From Bacillus sp. HNG (GTDB taxonomy: Bacteria > Bacillota > Bacilli > Bacillales > Bacillaceae_L), in the NCBI RefSeq assembly GCF_003400205.1, contig NZ_QUQV01000006.1:240723-304722 (forward strand): 64,000 bases of DNA, given 5' to 3'. The notes below the pieces were generated by a model that had not been told where the DNA came from, ran no database searches, and was given only the letters and a program-made list of their open reading frames with translations. A program made the position numbers and the translations under genes. Positions 35,909 through 43,653 of the stretch are shown piece after piece. The stretch's first letter is position 1. Every line of letters starts with the position of its first letter.

Positions 35909-36850
35909 ATGAGTATAAAGGAAGCTGAGGTATTACTGGAAAAGGTACAAAATGGATTTATAGTAGAACGCATGGAGGATATGAATGACGAATATTTGAA
36001 GGCACTGAAACAAACGCTTGCGATTGTTGGAGATACAGAACTTCTTAGCGTCCCACCACTATTAACAGTCTACAATCAAGCCCCAAATTTAAACTATAAA
36101 ATTACCGCTCTAGCAGTGATGCAAGATGAAATCGGTCATGCTCATATCGCATATCGCTTGCTGGAAGACCTCGGTGAAGATGTTGATGAGATGCTTTATC
36201 GCCGTCCGGCAAACCGATGGAAAAATCCATATGCTTTTGATTTTAAATTAGACAACTGGGTTGAATTAGGAGTCTTTAACGGATTGTTTGACCGATCTGG
36301 ATATACGCTTTTGGGTGATGCGTATGAACATACTTCCTATGGACCTTGGAAGCGTGCACTCGTAAAGGTTGATAAAGAAGAGTTGTTCCACCTCCGAAAC
36401 GGGGAAATCATTATGAGAAATGCGATGAAGAAGCCGGAAACTGCAAAGCAAGTACAAGATGCTGTGGATTGGATGTTCTTAATGGCACTTGAATTTTTCG
36501 GTGTTGCCGATAATCTTAAAAGCCGTTCGGCACAATTGGATTATCGCTTAAAAGGCCGAAGTAATGACGAATTAAGACAAAAGTGGTTATCGACAGCTGT
36601 TCCATTCTGCGAATCGATTGGAATCAAGGTTCCAGCTTACTACGATGAGGAGCAAGGTAAATATGTCATTGATGTACCATTCCCATGTAAATTTGATGCA
36701 GAAAATAAAAAATGGTTAACAGACCAGCCTGACACATGGGAAGGAGCAATCGAACGTTTTAAGCAAAGAGGTCCTCAAAATAAAGAGTTTGTTGCTCGAA
36801 TCCAAAAGGGAGTTTGGGAGTTAGAACAAATGAGAGCAGAGGAGGCATAA
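35909..36850 (+). CDS. paaA: 1,2-phenylacetyl-CoA epoxidase subunit A
   Basis: About 313 residues; the catalytic subunit of the di-iron oxygenase that epoxidises phenylacetyl-CoA. ALAVMQDEIGHAHIAYRLLEDLGED carries the iron-binding ExxH motif, and KVDKEELFHLRNGE and the WMFLMALEFFGVADN helix complete the ferritin-like bundle. The frame has 40 extra codons upstream, but GAGGTG sits at normal distance before the ATG at 35909. First gene of the paaA-D-B-C set under a strong promoter. Confidence 0.95.
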   Translation: MSIKEAEVLLEKVQNGFIVERMEDMNDEYLKALKQTLAIVGDTELLSVPPLLTVYNQAPNLNYKITALAVMQDEIGHAHIAYRLLEDLGEDVDEMLYRRPANRWKNPYAFDFKLDNWVELGVFNGLFDRSGYTLLGDAYEHTSYGPWKRALVKVDKEELFHLRNGEIIMRNAMKKPETAKQVQDAVDWMFLMALEFFGVADNLKSRSAQLDYRLKGRSNDELRQKWLSTAVPFCESIGIKVPAYYDEEQGKYVIDVPFPCKFDAENKKWLTDQPDTWEGAIERFKQRGPQNKEFVARIQKGVWELEQMRAEEA

Positions 36851-36852
36851 AC

Positions 36853-37185
36853 ATGAGTGGAATTACCCAAAGCGAACAAGCAACTACTAAGTACTGGGAT
36901 GCTCTTAAAGAAGTGATGGATCCAGAGTTTCCAATCAGTGTTGTAGATATGGGTTTAATCTATAACATCACCCAACATGGAAACGACTTAGAGGTTGAAA
37001 TGACGTATACCTCCACCGGATGTGCTTGTATGCAGTGGATTGAAAACGATATCAAAGAGCGTTTGCTAAAGGAAGAAGAGGTTAAAGATGTGAAGATACA
37101 GGTTGTATGGGATCCACCTTGGACAACGGCAAACCTAAGTGAAGAAGGAAAGAAAAAGTTAAAGCACTGGGGGGTAAGTTCATGA
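36853..37185 (+). CDS. paaD: PaaD-type protein, MIP18 domain only
   Basis: A 110-residue protein of the MIP18/DUF59 family: WDALKEVMDPEFPISVVDMGLIYNI and TYTSTGCACMQWIENDI carry the conserved features. PaaD helps mature or load the metal centre of the epoxidase. Longer PaaD proteins end in a four-cysteine zinc ribbon; this one stops before it, and such a ribbon is encoded separately at 38031. AGAGGAGG precedes the ATG, two bases behind paaA. It overlaps paaB by 4 bp. Confidence 0.92.
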   Translation: MSGITQSEQATTKYWDALKEVMDPEFPISVVDMGLIYNITQHGNDLEVEMTYTSTGCACMQWIENDIKERLLKEEEVKDVKIQVVWDPPWTTANLSEEGKKKLKHWGVSS

Positions 37186-37406
37186 CAGTAGAAGTAGCGA
37201 CGAAACATGATTACCTTCTTCTCACTCGAATCAATCGTGGAGATGAACTTATTCATGTGGGGACATTCAAAGCAGTTAATGATGACTTAGCAAAAATTTA
37301 CGCGCAGCATATTTACGATGAAGAAGACTGGGTTGAAATGTATGTGGTGAAAAAAGAAAACCTTGTTTGTGTTCGAAGCCCAGAACCATTATTTGCAAAG
37401 GAGTGA
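37182..37406 (+). CDS. paaB: 1,2-phenylacetyl-CoA epoxidase subunit B
   Basis: A 74-residue subunit of the epoxidase, shorter than the about 95 residues of the E. coli protein. HDYLLLTRINRGDELIHVGTFKAVNDDLAKIYAQHIYDEED is typical of PaaB. It links PaaA-PaaC heterodimers into larger assemblies. The start overlaps the paaD stop (ATGA). Confidence 0.92.
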   Translation: MTVEVATKHDYLLLTRINRGDELIHVGTFKAVNDDLAKIYAQHIYDEEDWVEMYVVKKENLVCVRSPEPLFAKE

Positions 37407-37411
37407 GAAAG

Positions 37412-38041
37412 GTGACTAATGAACATATCTCGTTAATAGAACTAGGTGAAACCATTGCAGATAATAAATTTGTTTTAGGTGACCGCTTAGTCGAAATTGG
37501 TATCAGCGGCCCTACATTAGAAGGAACACTTTCTTCAATCGCAATGGCACAGCAGGAACTAGGTCATTCTAGACTTCTCTATCGATGGGTTTCTGACCTA
37601 ACAGGTGTGAAGGCGGAAGTGAAGGACCAAACAGGAAAGGCGTTTCAACAGAATGTAAAGATTGGGAACTGGATTGAACTCATTGCCGGGCTTTACGTCA
37701 CAAATGTTGCAGTAGATTTAGTTATGAAGGCGATGATTGAAGCAAATAACCCGAATGTCAACCCACCTTTTACAAAAATGCTAAAGGAGCAGCAGGAGCA
37801 TCTCATCTACTCAGAGAACTGGTGTGAACAACTTTTACTTGATAAAGGTTCGATTCCGCGAAGATGCCGAGAAGCAATTGATAAAACGGCTCAGGAAGCT
37901 AAGGAATGGTTAATTAAAGTAGAAAATGACATGTATCTCGTCACTGAAAACATTATTCAAAAGGATGCGAGATTAGTAGAACAATTCAATGCAACCATTC
38001 AAGAAATATCAAGGGAAGCGGCGAAGCAAAATGTCGGCTAG
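37412..38041 (+). CDS. paaC: 1,2-phenylacetyl-CoA epoxidase subunit C
   Basis: About 209 residues; the structural, ferritin-like partner of PaaA. TLSSIAMAQQELGHSRLLYRWVSDL and MLKEQQEHLIYSENW are typical. The start is GTG with AAGGAG eight bases upstream; the preceding in-frame ATG lies inside paaB. The 3' end overlaps the small zinc-ribbon gene by 11 bp. Confidence 0.93.
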   Translation: MTNEHISLIELGETIADNKFVLGDRLVEIGISGPTLEGTLSSIAMAQQELGHSRLLYRWVSDLTGVKAEVKDQTGKAFQQNVKIGNWIELIAGLYVTNVAVDLVMKAMIEANNPNVNPPFTKMLKEQQEHLIYSENWCEQLLLDKGSIPRRCREAIDKTAQEAKEWLIKVENDMYLVTENIIQKDARLVEQFNATIQEISREAAKQNVG

Positions 38042-38195
38042 TAAAGAGAACGTCCAATGTTCATTTTGCTCATCTAATGATGTAAAAAAGATTTCATCCT
38101 TTGGTACAGCCCAATTAGTTCGCCAATACTATTGTAACGAATGTAAAAGCGTATTCGAATACATTCGATGGCAAAAGGAAGACGCGGCAAAGTAA
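38031..38195 (+). CDS. Stand-alone PaaD-type zinc ribbon protein
   Basis: A 54-residue protein with two CxxC pairs: CSFCSSNDV and YYCNECKSVFEYIRW. Spacing and surrounding residues, with FGTAQLVRQYYCNECK, match the C-terminal zinc ribbon of long PaaD proteins, which the PaaD of this cluster lacks. The ATG at 38031 lies inside the end of paaC, so translation is probably coupled. It likely works together with the MIP18-type PaaD in maturing the epoxidase. Confidence 0.85.
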   Translation: MSASKENVQCSFCSSNDVKKISSFGTAQLVRQYYCNECKSVFEYIRWQKEDAAK

Positions 38196-38209
38196 AAGGG
38201 GTCGAAAAC

Positions 38210-39067
38210 ATGCAAATAAAAAAGATAGGTGTTATAGGTTCTGGAACCATGGGGGCAGGGATCGCTCAGCTACTTGTTCAAAATGGATACCCTGTCATGC
38301 TCTTTGATATTGATGAAGAAACGGTGGCCCGTGCAAAAGAATCAATAGAAACAAAGCTTGATAGATTAGTTGTCAAAGAAAAAATAAGCCTGAGCACCTC
38401 AGAACAAGCAAAAAGGAATTTGGCTACCACAACGGATATGACCTCATTTGCCGACTGCCAATTGGTGATTGAGGCAGCGCCGGAAAAGCTGGAAATTAAA
38501 CGTTCTATATTTTCACAACTGGAAGAAATCTGTACGAAAGATTCGATTTTGGCGTCGAATACTTCCTCACTTTCGATTACAGAAATCTCTGGACAAAGCG
38601 CAAATCCAGAACGAATCGTCGGCTTACACTTTTTTAACCCGGCACCAATTATGCCACTTGTAGAAGTCGTAAAGGGCTTAAAAACAGCTTCCTCAACTGT
38701 TGAAACCCTAGTGGAATTTGCCAAAACGATACGTAAAAGTCCTGTAATGTGTAAAGATACACCAGGTTTTATTGTGAATCGAGTGGCACGACCATTTTAC
38801 AATGAAGCTTTACGAATTATGAATGATAAAATCGCTTCGGTCGAACAAATTGATCGAATTATGAAACGCGCTGGGAACTTTAAAATGGGTCCTTTTGAAT
38901 TACAGGATTTGATCGGGATTGATATTAATTTCGCAACAACCAAATCGGTTTATGAAGGATTTCACGGAGAAAGTAGATTCCGTCCTCATTATTATCAGGA
39001 GCGAATGGTTCAATCAGGTAGCTTAGGAAGAAAAACAAAAGGAGGGTTCTTCGAATATGACAACTAA
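38210..39067 (+). CDS. paaH: 3-hydroxyacyl-CoA dehydrogenase, PaaH type
   Basis: About 285 residues with the NAD motif GVIGSGTMGAG (residues 7-17), the catalytic His in GLHFFNPAPIMPLVEV, SNTSSLSITEI and GFIVNRVARPFYNEA. It would oxidise 3-hydroxyadipyl-CoA to 3-oxoadipyl-CoA. The start at 38210 has AAAGGGG at a normal distance. It overlaps the following PaaH-like gene by 11 bp. Confidence 0.93.
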   Translation: MQIKKIGVIGSGTMGAGIAQLLVQNGYPVMLFDIDEETVARAKESIETKLDRLVVKEKISLSTSEQAKRNLATTTDMTSFADCQLVIEAAPEKLEIKRSIFSQLEEICTKDSILASNTSSLSITEISGQSANPERIVGLHFFNPAPIMPLVEVVKGLKTASSTVETLVEFAKTIRKSPVMCKDTPGFIVNRVARPFYNEALRIMNDKIASVEQIDRIMKRAGNFKMGPFELQDLIGIDINFATTKSVYEGFHGESRFRPHYYQERMVQSGSLGRKTKGGFFEYDN

Positions 39068-39803
39068 AACAATCGTCATTGTAGGGGATAACTTACTCGC
39101 AAAAGAACTCTCCCATTCTTTTCAAGAAATCGAGCAGATTCGTTTGGTGGATCCAAAACTATTGGATGAACAAGTGGATGTTGTGATTGAAACGACCAAC
39201 CTTGATAAGGGTGAAAAGAAACGTAGAATTCAAGAGATTGAAGCAAGTGTTTCATCTACCACTTTAATTTTATCCACTACTCTTGGTGTGACAGCCACTG
39301 AGGTTGCCTCGTGGCTGAACAACCCTGATAGAGTAGTAGGGTTTGGGGCATTTGCGAATTTTAAAGAAGGTAATCTAATTGAAGTGGCAATGCCCTTACA
39401 GGCTGACCCAAGATATGTTCATGCAGTTGCAGACATTTTTTCATTGATTAATCAAGACGTTGAACTTGTGGAGGACGAAGTAGGCTTTGTGTTCCCACGA
39501 ATTTTATCAATGATTGTCAATGAGGCGGCTTATGCATTAACAGAGCAGACTGCAGAGGCGGAAGCCATTGATGTCGCGATGAAAAAAGGCACCAATTATC
39601 CAAAGGGTCCGCTTGAGTGGGCAGAGAGAATTGGGCTAGATGACATATATGCCGTATTAAGTGGATTATATCGAGAATTAGGGGAAGAGCGTTATCGACC
39701 AGCCCCACTTATTCGTAAACTTGTGTACGCAGGGTGGATTGGTGGAGAAACCGATAAATGCTTTTATCATTATCAAAACCGAAACAAGGAGCTTTCAATA
39801 TGA
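39057..39803 (+). CDS. PaaH-like protein lacking catalytic residues (probable pseudoenzyme)
   Basis: A 248-residue protein that aligns over its whole length with the upstream PaaH but has lost the key positions. The NAD loop GSGTMGAG is replaced by GDNLLAKE, the SNTSS motif by STTLG, catalytic His in GLHFFNP by GFGAFAN, and the Asn in GFIVNR by GFVFPR. The fold-defining segments (RIQEIEASVSSTTLI, DRVVGFGAF, KGPLEWAERIGLDDIY) are kept. It is translated with paaH by overlap and with the thiolase by ATGA overlap. A structural or regulatory partner of PaaH is a possible role; this is inference. Confidence 0.85.
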   Translation: MTTKTIVIVGDNLLAKELSHSFQEIEQIRLVDPKLLDEQVDVVIETTNLDKGEKKRRIQEIEASVSSTTLILSTTLGVTATEVASWLNNPDRVVGFGAFANFKEGNLIEVAMPLQADPRYVHAVADIFSLINQDVELVEDEVGFVFPRILSMIVNEAAYALTEQTAEAEAIDVAMKKGTNYPKGPLEWAERIGLDDIYAVLSGLYRELGEERYRPAPLIRKLVYAGWIGGETDKCFYHYQNRNKELSI

Positions 39804-40999
39804 GAGAAGCTGTCATCATTGACGCTGTTCGGACACCGATTGGGAAACTAAACGGTTCACTCACAAGTGTACGACCAGATGATCTTGCAGGACATGTCAT
39901 TAAACAGCTTATGGCTCGCGTAGACCTTGATCCGTCATTAATCGAAGATGTGTTTTTCGGGTGTGCGAACCAGGCTGGGGAAGATAATCGAAATGTGGCG
40001 AGAATGGGCTTGCTTCTTGCTGGACTCCCTGTTTCCATTCCAGGGGTAACGGTTAATCGCCTTTGCGGATCTGGGCTAGAGGCAGTAAATCAGGCGGCAG
40101 CTGCGATTAAGTCAGGTTTAGGGGACGTCTTCATTGCAGGAGGAACCGAAAGTATGACCCGTGCACCTTACGTTATGATGAAACCCTATGTGACAAATGC
40201 GAAAGGGAACCAAACCTTACATGACACGATGTTAGGCTGGCGATTGATCAATCCTGTGATGAATGAAATGTATCCTCCTATTAATCTAGGAGAAACCGCA
40301 GAAAATGTTGCAGAAAAGTATGGGATTTCAAGAGCAGAACAGGATGAACTTGCCATTTTAAGTCAGCAAAGGGCAGCAACAGCGATTCAAAGTGGAAGAT
40401 TTAATGATGAGATTGTGCCAATTGAAATTCCACAGCGAAAAGGAGAACCGCTTCTTTTCAAAGAGGATGAGCATGCACGACCTGAAACGACATTGGAAAC
40501 ACTCGCGAAGCTAAGACCTGTTTTTCGGAAAGATGGAACTGTAACCGCAGGGAATTCATCGGGGATCAATGATGGTTCAAGTGCTATTCTCGTCATGGAA
40601 GAAGAACTCGCCAAAAAGCTTGGATTGAAACCAATTGCAAGAGTTGTTACTTCTGCTGTTAGCGGAGTCCACCCAGACTATATGGGAATTGGTCCAGTTC
40701 CAGCAACTAGAAAAGCATTGCAAAGAGCGGGTCTAACCGTTAAGGATTTAGATTTAGTCGAAATAAATGAAGCTTTTGCAGCACAATCTGTTGCATGTAT
40801 AAAAGAACTAGAGCTTGATATGGCTAAAGTGAATGTCAATGGTGGTGCGATTGCATTAGGGCATCCACTAGGGTGTAGCGGTTCACGAATTGTTACAACA
40901 CTTGTTCATGAGATGCAAAAACGTGATGTGCGATATGGTTTAGCAACCATGTGCATCGGCGTTGGCCAAGGAATCGCAACGATTATCGAGAAAATGTAG
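39800..40999 (+). CDS. paaJ: Thiolase, 3-oxoadipyl-CoA thiolase type
   Basis: A 399-residue thiolase. The acylated Cys lies in VNRLCGSGLEAVNQA (about residue 89), and the two other active-site blocks are GGAIALGHPLGCSG and MCIGVGQG. In this pathway it would cleave 3-oxoadipyl-CoA to acetyl-CoA and succinyl-CoA, and the dehydrosuberyl intermediate. The frame has 14 extra codons upstream, but AAGGAG before the ATG at 39800 sets the start, overlapping the previous gene by 4 bp. Confidence 0.92.
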   Translation: MREAVIIDAVRTPIGKLNGSLTSVRPDDLAGHVIKQLMARVDLDPSLIEDVFFGCANQAGEDNRNVARMGLLLAGLPVSIPGVTVNRLCGSGLEAVNQAAAAIKSGLGDVFIAGGTESMTRAPYVMMKPYVTNAKGNQTLHDTMLGWRLINPVMNEMYPPINLGETAENVAEKYGISRAEQDELAILSQQRAATAIQSGRFNDEIVPIEIPQRKGEPLLFKEDEHARPETTLETLAKLRPVFRKDGTVTAGNSSGINDGSSAILVMEEELAKKLGLKPIARVVTSAVSGVHPDYMGIGPVPATRKALQRAGLTVKDLDLVEINEAFAAQSVACIKELELDMAKVNVNGGAIALGHPLGCSGSRIVTTLVHEMQKRDVRYGLATMCIGVGQGIATIIEKM

Positions 41000-41016
41000 G
41001 GAGTGAAACAACATCT

Positions 41017-42501
41017 ATGGTGCAATTAAAAGAGACGTACCAACTATTGATTAATGGAGAATACTCAAATAGTAGCAACAATGAATTTTTTGAAACCTAT
41101 AACCCTGCAACTGGTGAGGTTTTAGCGAGAGTGGCAAAGGCAACGAAGGAGGATGTGGATCGTGCTGTTGACGCAGCTAGGAACGCATTTGAAAATGGGA
41201 AATGGCCGAAGATGCCTCAAGCTAGAAGAGCAAAAGTTTTAAATAAAATTGCCGACATCATGCGTGAACGCTTCAATGATTTGGTCGAAGCTGAAGTATT
41301 AAATAGTGGAAAAACGGTTGCGGCTGCAAAGGGCCAAATAGGTCAGGCAATTGAAGACTTTGAATTTTACGCGGGAGCCATTACAACCTTTGGCGGGCGT
41401 ACCAACCCAGTTCCGAATGGATTTTTTAACTATACCGTAAAAGAACCAGTTGGAGTTTGTGCACAAATTATTCCGTGGAACTATCCATTAATGATGGCTG
41501 CATGGAAAATTGCACCTGCCATCGCAGCGGGATGTCCGGTTATCTTAAAGCCAGCATCACATACGCCGATTACCGCTTATATGCTTGCAGATATTTGTCA
41601 TGAGGCAGGCGTTCCAGCCGGTGTAGTGAATGTCATTACAGGAAGTGGCTCTGTTATTGGTCCATACTTAACGACTCATCCTGGTGTTGATAAAGTTGCT
41701 TTTACAGGTGAAACGGAAACAGGAAAAGATATTATGGCGAAAGCTTCAACCAACTTAAAGCGAGTTACTTTAGAGCTAGGTGGGAAGTCTCCTAATATCG
41801 TTTTTGATGACGCAGACATTGAAGGTGCTGTTGTAGGGTCTATTTATGGAATTTTCTATAACACGGGTCAATCCTGTGAAGCTCGTTCCAGGTTATTCGT
41901 ACATGAAGCCATATATGATGAATTTGTCGAGAAATTTATTGAAAAGGCTAAAAAGCTAAAGGTCGGCGATCCATTCGATAAGGAAACTCATATGGGAGCC
42001 CTGATTTCTAAGGAACATGAAGAAGTTGTCGATGGCTATGTAAAGCTTGCTATTGAAGAAGGCGGAGAAATTCTTTATGGAGGAATAAGACCTGAAGGCA
42101 GCGAATTTGATAAAGGGTACTGGTATTTGCCAACCGTTATCGGAAATGTCACGAATGATATGAGAATTGCGCAAGAAGAGGTCTTCGGTCCAGTCGTTGT
42201 AATCATGAAATTTAAAGATGAAGACGAGGTACTCAAATTATCCAATGATTCCATTTTTGGACTTGGTTCAGCCGTGTGGACAAAAGATCATGGAAGAGCA
42301 CACCGAATAGCAGAAGGTCTTCGTGCAGGTATCGTCATGGTCAACTGCCCAATTTCAGCATTTCCAGGAACACCATTTGGTGGATATAAGCAATCAGGAT
42401 TTGGAAGAGAGCTAAGTGTTGAAACACTTGATCTTTACAGTGAAACAAAGAGTGTTGTCTCTTATAACGGAGAACGTCCACTAAACATTTTCAGAATATA
42501 G
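41017..42501 (+). CDS. Aldehyde dehydrogenase family protein
   Basis: A 494-residue NAD(P)-dependent aldehyde dehydrogenase. The general base Glu lies in TLELGGKSPN (about 253), the catalytic Cys in NTGQSCEARS (about 287), and NYPLMMAAWKIAPA and EEVFGPVV are standard blocks. It could act as the 3-oxo-5,6-dehydrosuberyl-CoA semialdehyde dehydrogenase that E. coli has fused in PaaZ, or as a phenylacetaldehyde dehydrogenase. The ribosome site is somewhat distant (GGAG 13 bases before ATG). Confidence 0.9.
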   Translation: MVQLKETYQLLINGEYSNSSNNEFFETYNPATGEVLARVAKATKEDVDRAVDAARNAFENGKWPKMPQARRAKVLNKIADIMRERFNDLVEAEVLNSGKTVAAAKGQIGQAIEDFEFYAGAITTFGGRTNPVPNGFFNYTVKEPVGVCAQIIPWNYPLMMAAWKIAPAIAAGCPVILKPASHTPITAYMLADICHEAGVPAGVVNVITGSGSVIGPYLTTHPGVDKVAFTGETETGKDIMAKASTNLKRVTLELGGKSPNIVFDDADIEGAVVGSIYGIFYNTGQSCEARSRLFVHEAIYDEFVEKFIEKAKKLKVGDPFDKETHMGALISKEHEEVVDGYVKLAIEEGGEILYGGIRPEGSEFDKGYWYLPTVIGNVTNDMRIAQEEVFGPVVVIMKFKDEDEVLKLSNDSIFGLGSAVWTKDHGRAHRIAEGLRAGIVMVNCPISAFPGTPFGGYKQSGFGRELSVETLDLYSETKSVVSYNGERPLNIFRI

Positions 42502-42545
42502 TTTATTTAAGTAATTTTCAAATAAAAATATTGGAGGAATGTAAA

Positions 42546-43340
42546 ATGTCTGTTAATTTAGAAACGAAAACACTTACGGTGAAAAAAGCGGATGGTATTG
42601 CTGAAGTCCACATGCATGTAAACAAAACAAATGCCTATGATCTTGAGTATTACAAAGAGTTAAATGCTGCAATTGATGATATCCGTTTTGACAATGACAT
42701 TAAAGTGGTTGTTTTAATGAGTGATATGCCGAAGTTTTTCTCAGCAGGTGCAAATATCAATTTCTTAAAATCAGCAGAGCCACGCTTTAAAACACAATTT
42801 TGCTTATTCTGTAATGAAACGTTAGATAAAATCGCTCGTTCTCCACAAATCTGGATTGCTTGCTTAGAAGGGCATACTGTTGGTGGAGGATTAGAAATGG
42901 CTCTTGCATGTGACTTGCGTTTTATGGGAGACCAAGCAGGAAAAATCGGACTTCCAGAAGTTTCTCTAGGTGTATTAGCAGGAACAGGTGGAACTCAACG
43001 CCTTGCTCGTCAAGTTGGGCACTCTAAAGCTCTTGATTTGAACATCACTGGTGAAACATTAACTCCACAAGAGGCGTTAGCTATTAAACTAGTCGATCGT
43101 GTATTCCCTCAGGAAGAAACAAGAGCAAAGACGTTAGAATATGCACAGAAAATCGCGAGCAGCGCTACTTATGCAACTTCTAACATTAAGCTTTCAATCA
43201 TGAATGGTAAGGAAATGCCACTTAACGTTGCAATCCGTTACGAAGGGGAACTTCAAAATCTATTATTCCGTTCACAGGATGCCCAAGAAGGCTTAAGTGC
43301 ATTCATCGAAAAACGCGAACCAAATTGGCAAGGTAAATAA
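42546..43340 (+). CDS. Enoyl-CoA hydratase/isomerase family protein, copy 2
   Basis: A 264-residue crotonase-family protein almost identical to copy 1 at 31821. After the first ten residues the proteins differ at about eight positions, for example NLVDR against KLVDR, and WSGK against WQGK at the end. Most codons are shared as well, so the duplication is recent or the copies are kept alike by gene conversion. The ATG at 42546 follows GGAGG; an earlier ATG overlaps that site. Both active-site glutamates are present. Confidence 0.9.
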   Translation: MSVNLETKTLTVKKADGIAEVHMHVNKTNAYDLEYYKELNAAIDDIRFDNDIKVVVLMSDMPKFFSAGANINFLKSAEPRFKTQFCLFCNETLDKIARSPQIWIACLEGHTVGGGLEMALACDLRFMGDQAGKIGLPEVSLGVLAGTGGTQRLARQVGHSKALDLNITGETLTPQEALAIKLVDRVFPQEETRAKTLEYAQKIASSATYATSNIKLSIMNGKEMPLNVAIRYEGELQNLLFRSQDAQEGLSAFIEKREPNWQGK

Positions 43341-43653
43341 ATACTAGTGTAGGATAAAAGAATTCATGATGGCAAAGCTGCCATCCTACAATTAAGCTAA
43401 AAAACACTATATTCATAGTGCGAATAATATTAAATACAGACAGTTTACTATTTGCTAGAATTTCAGAATAATATCAAATCAACTACTAAGTTTAATCAAT
43501 CATTTTCATACATCTTTGCAGCTAATTTACACTATTAACACAGTGATAATATCAAATATCATCTACGATTGACTCCGAAAAAGGGTGGAGGTAAACATTT
43601 ACCTCCACTATCTGAAATTTTTACTATCCACAAGATAGGTAAGGAGGAAGAAT
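43341..43653. other. Intergenic region with two hairpins
   Basis: No gene is visible. At 43349-43389 GTAGGAT...ATCCTAC encloses TGGCA-AAGC-TGCCA, a hairpin that may end the preceding transcript although no T run follows. At 43585-43608 GTGGAGGTAAA and TTTACCTCCAC form a perfect 11-bp stem with a 2-base loop, 46 bp before the CoA ligase start; it contains a ribosome-site-like GGAGGT and may be regulatory. The rest is AT-rich. Confidence 0.6.
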
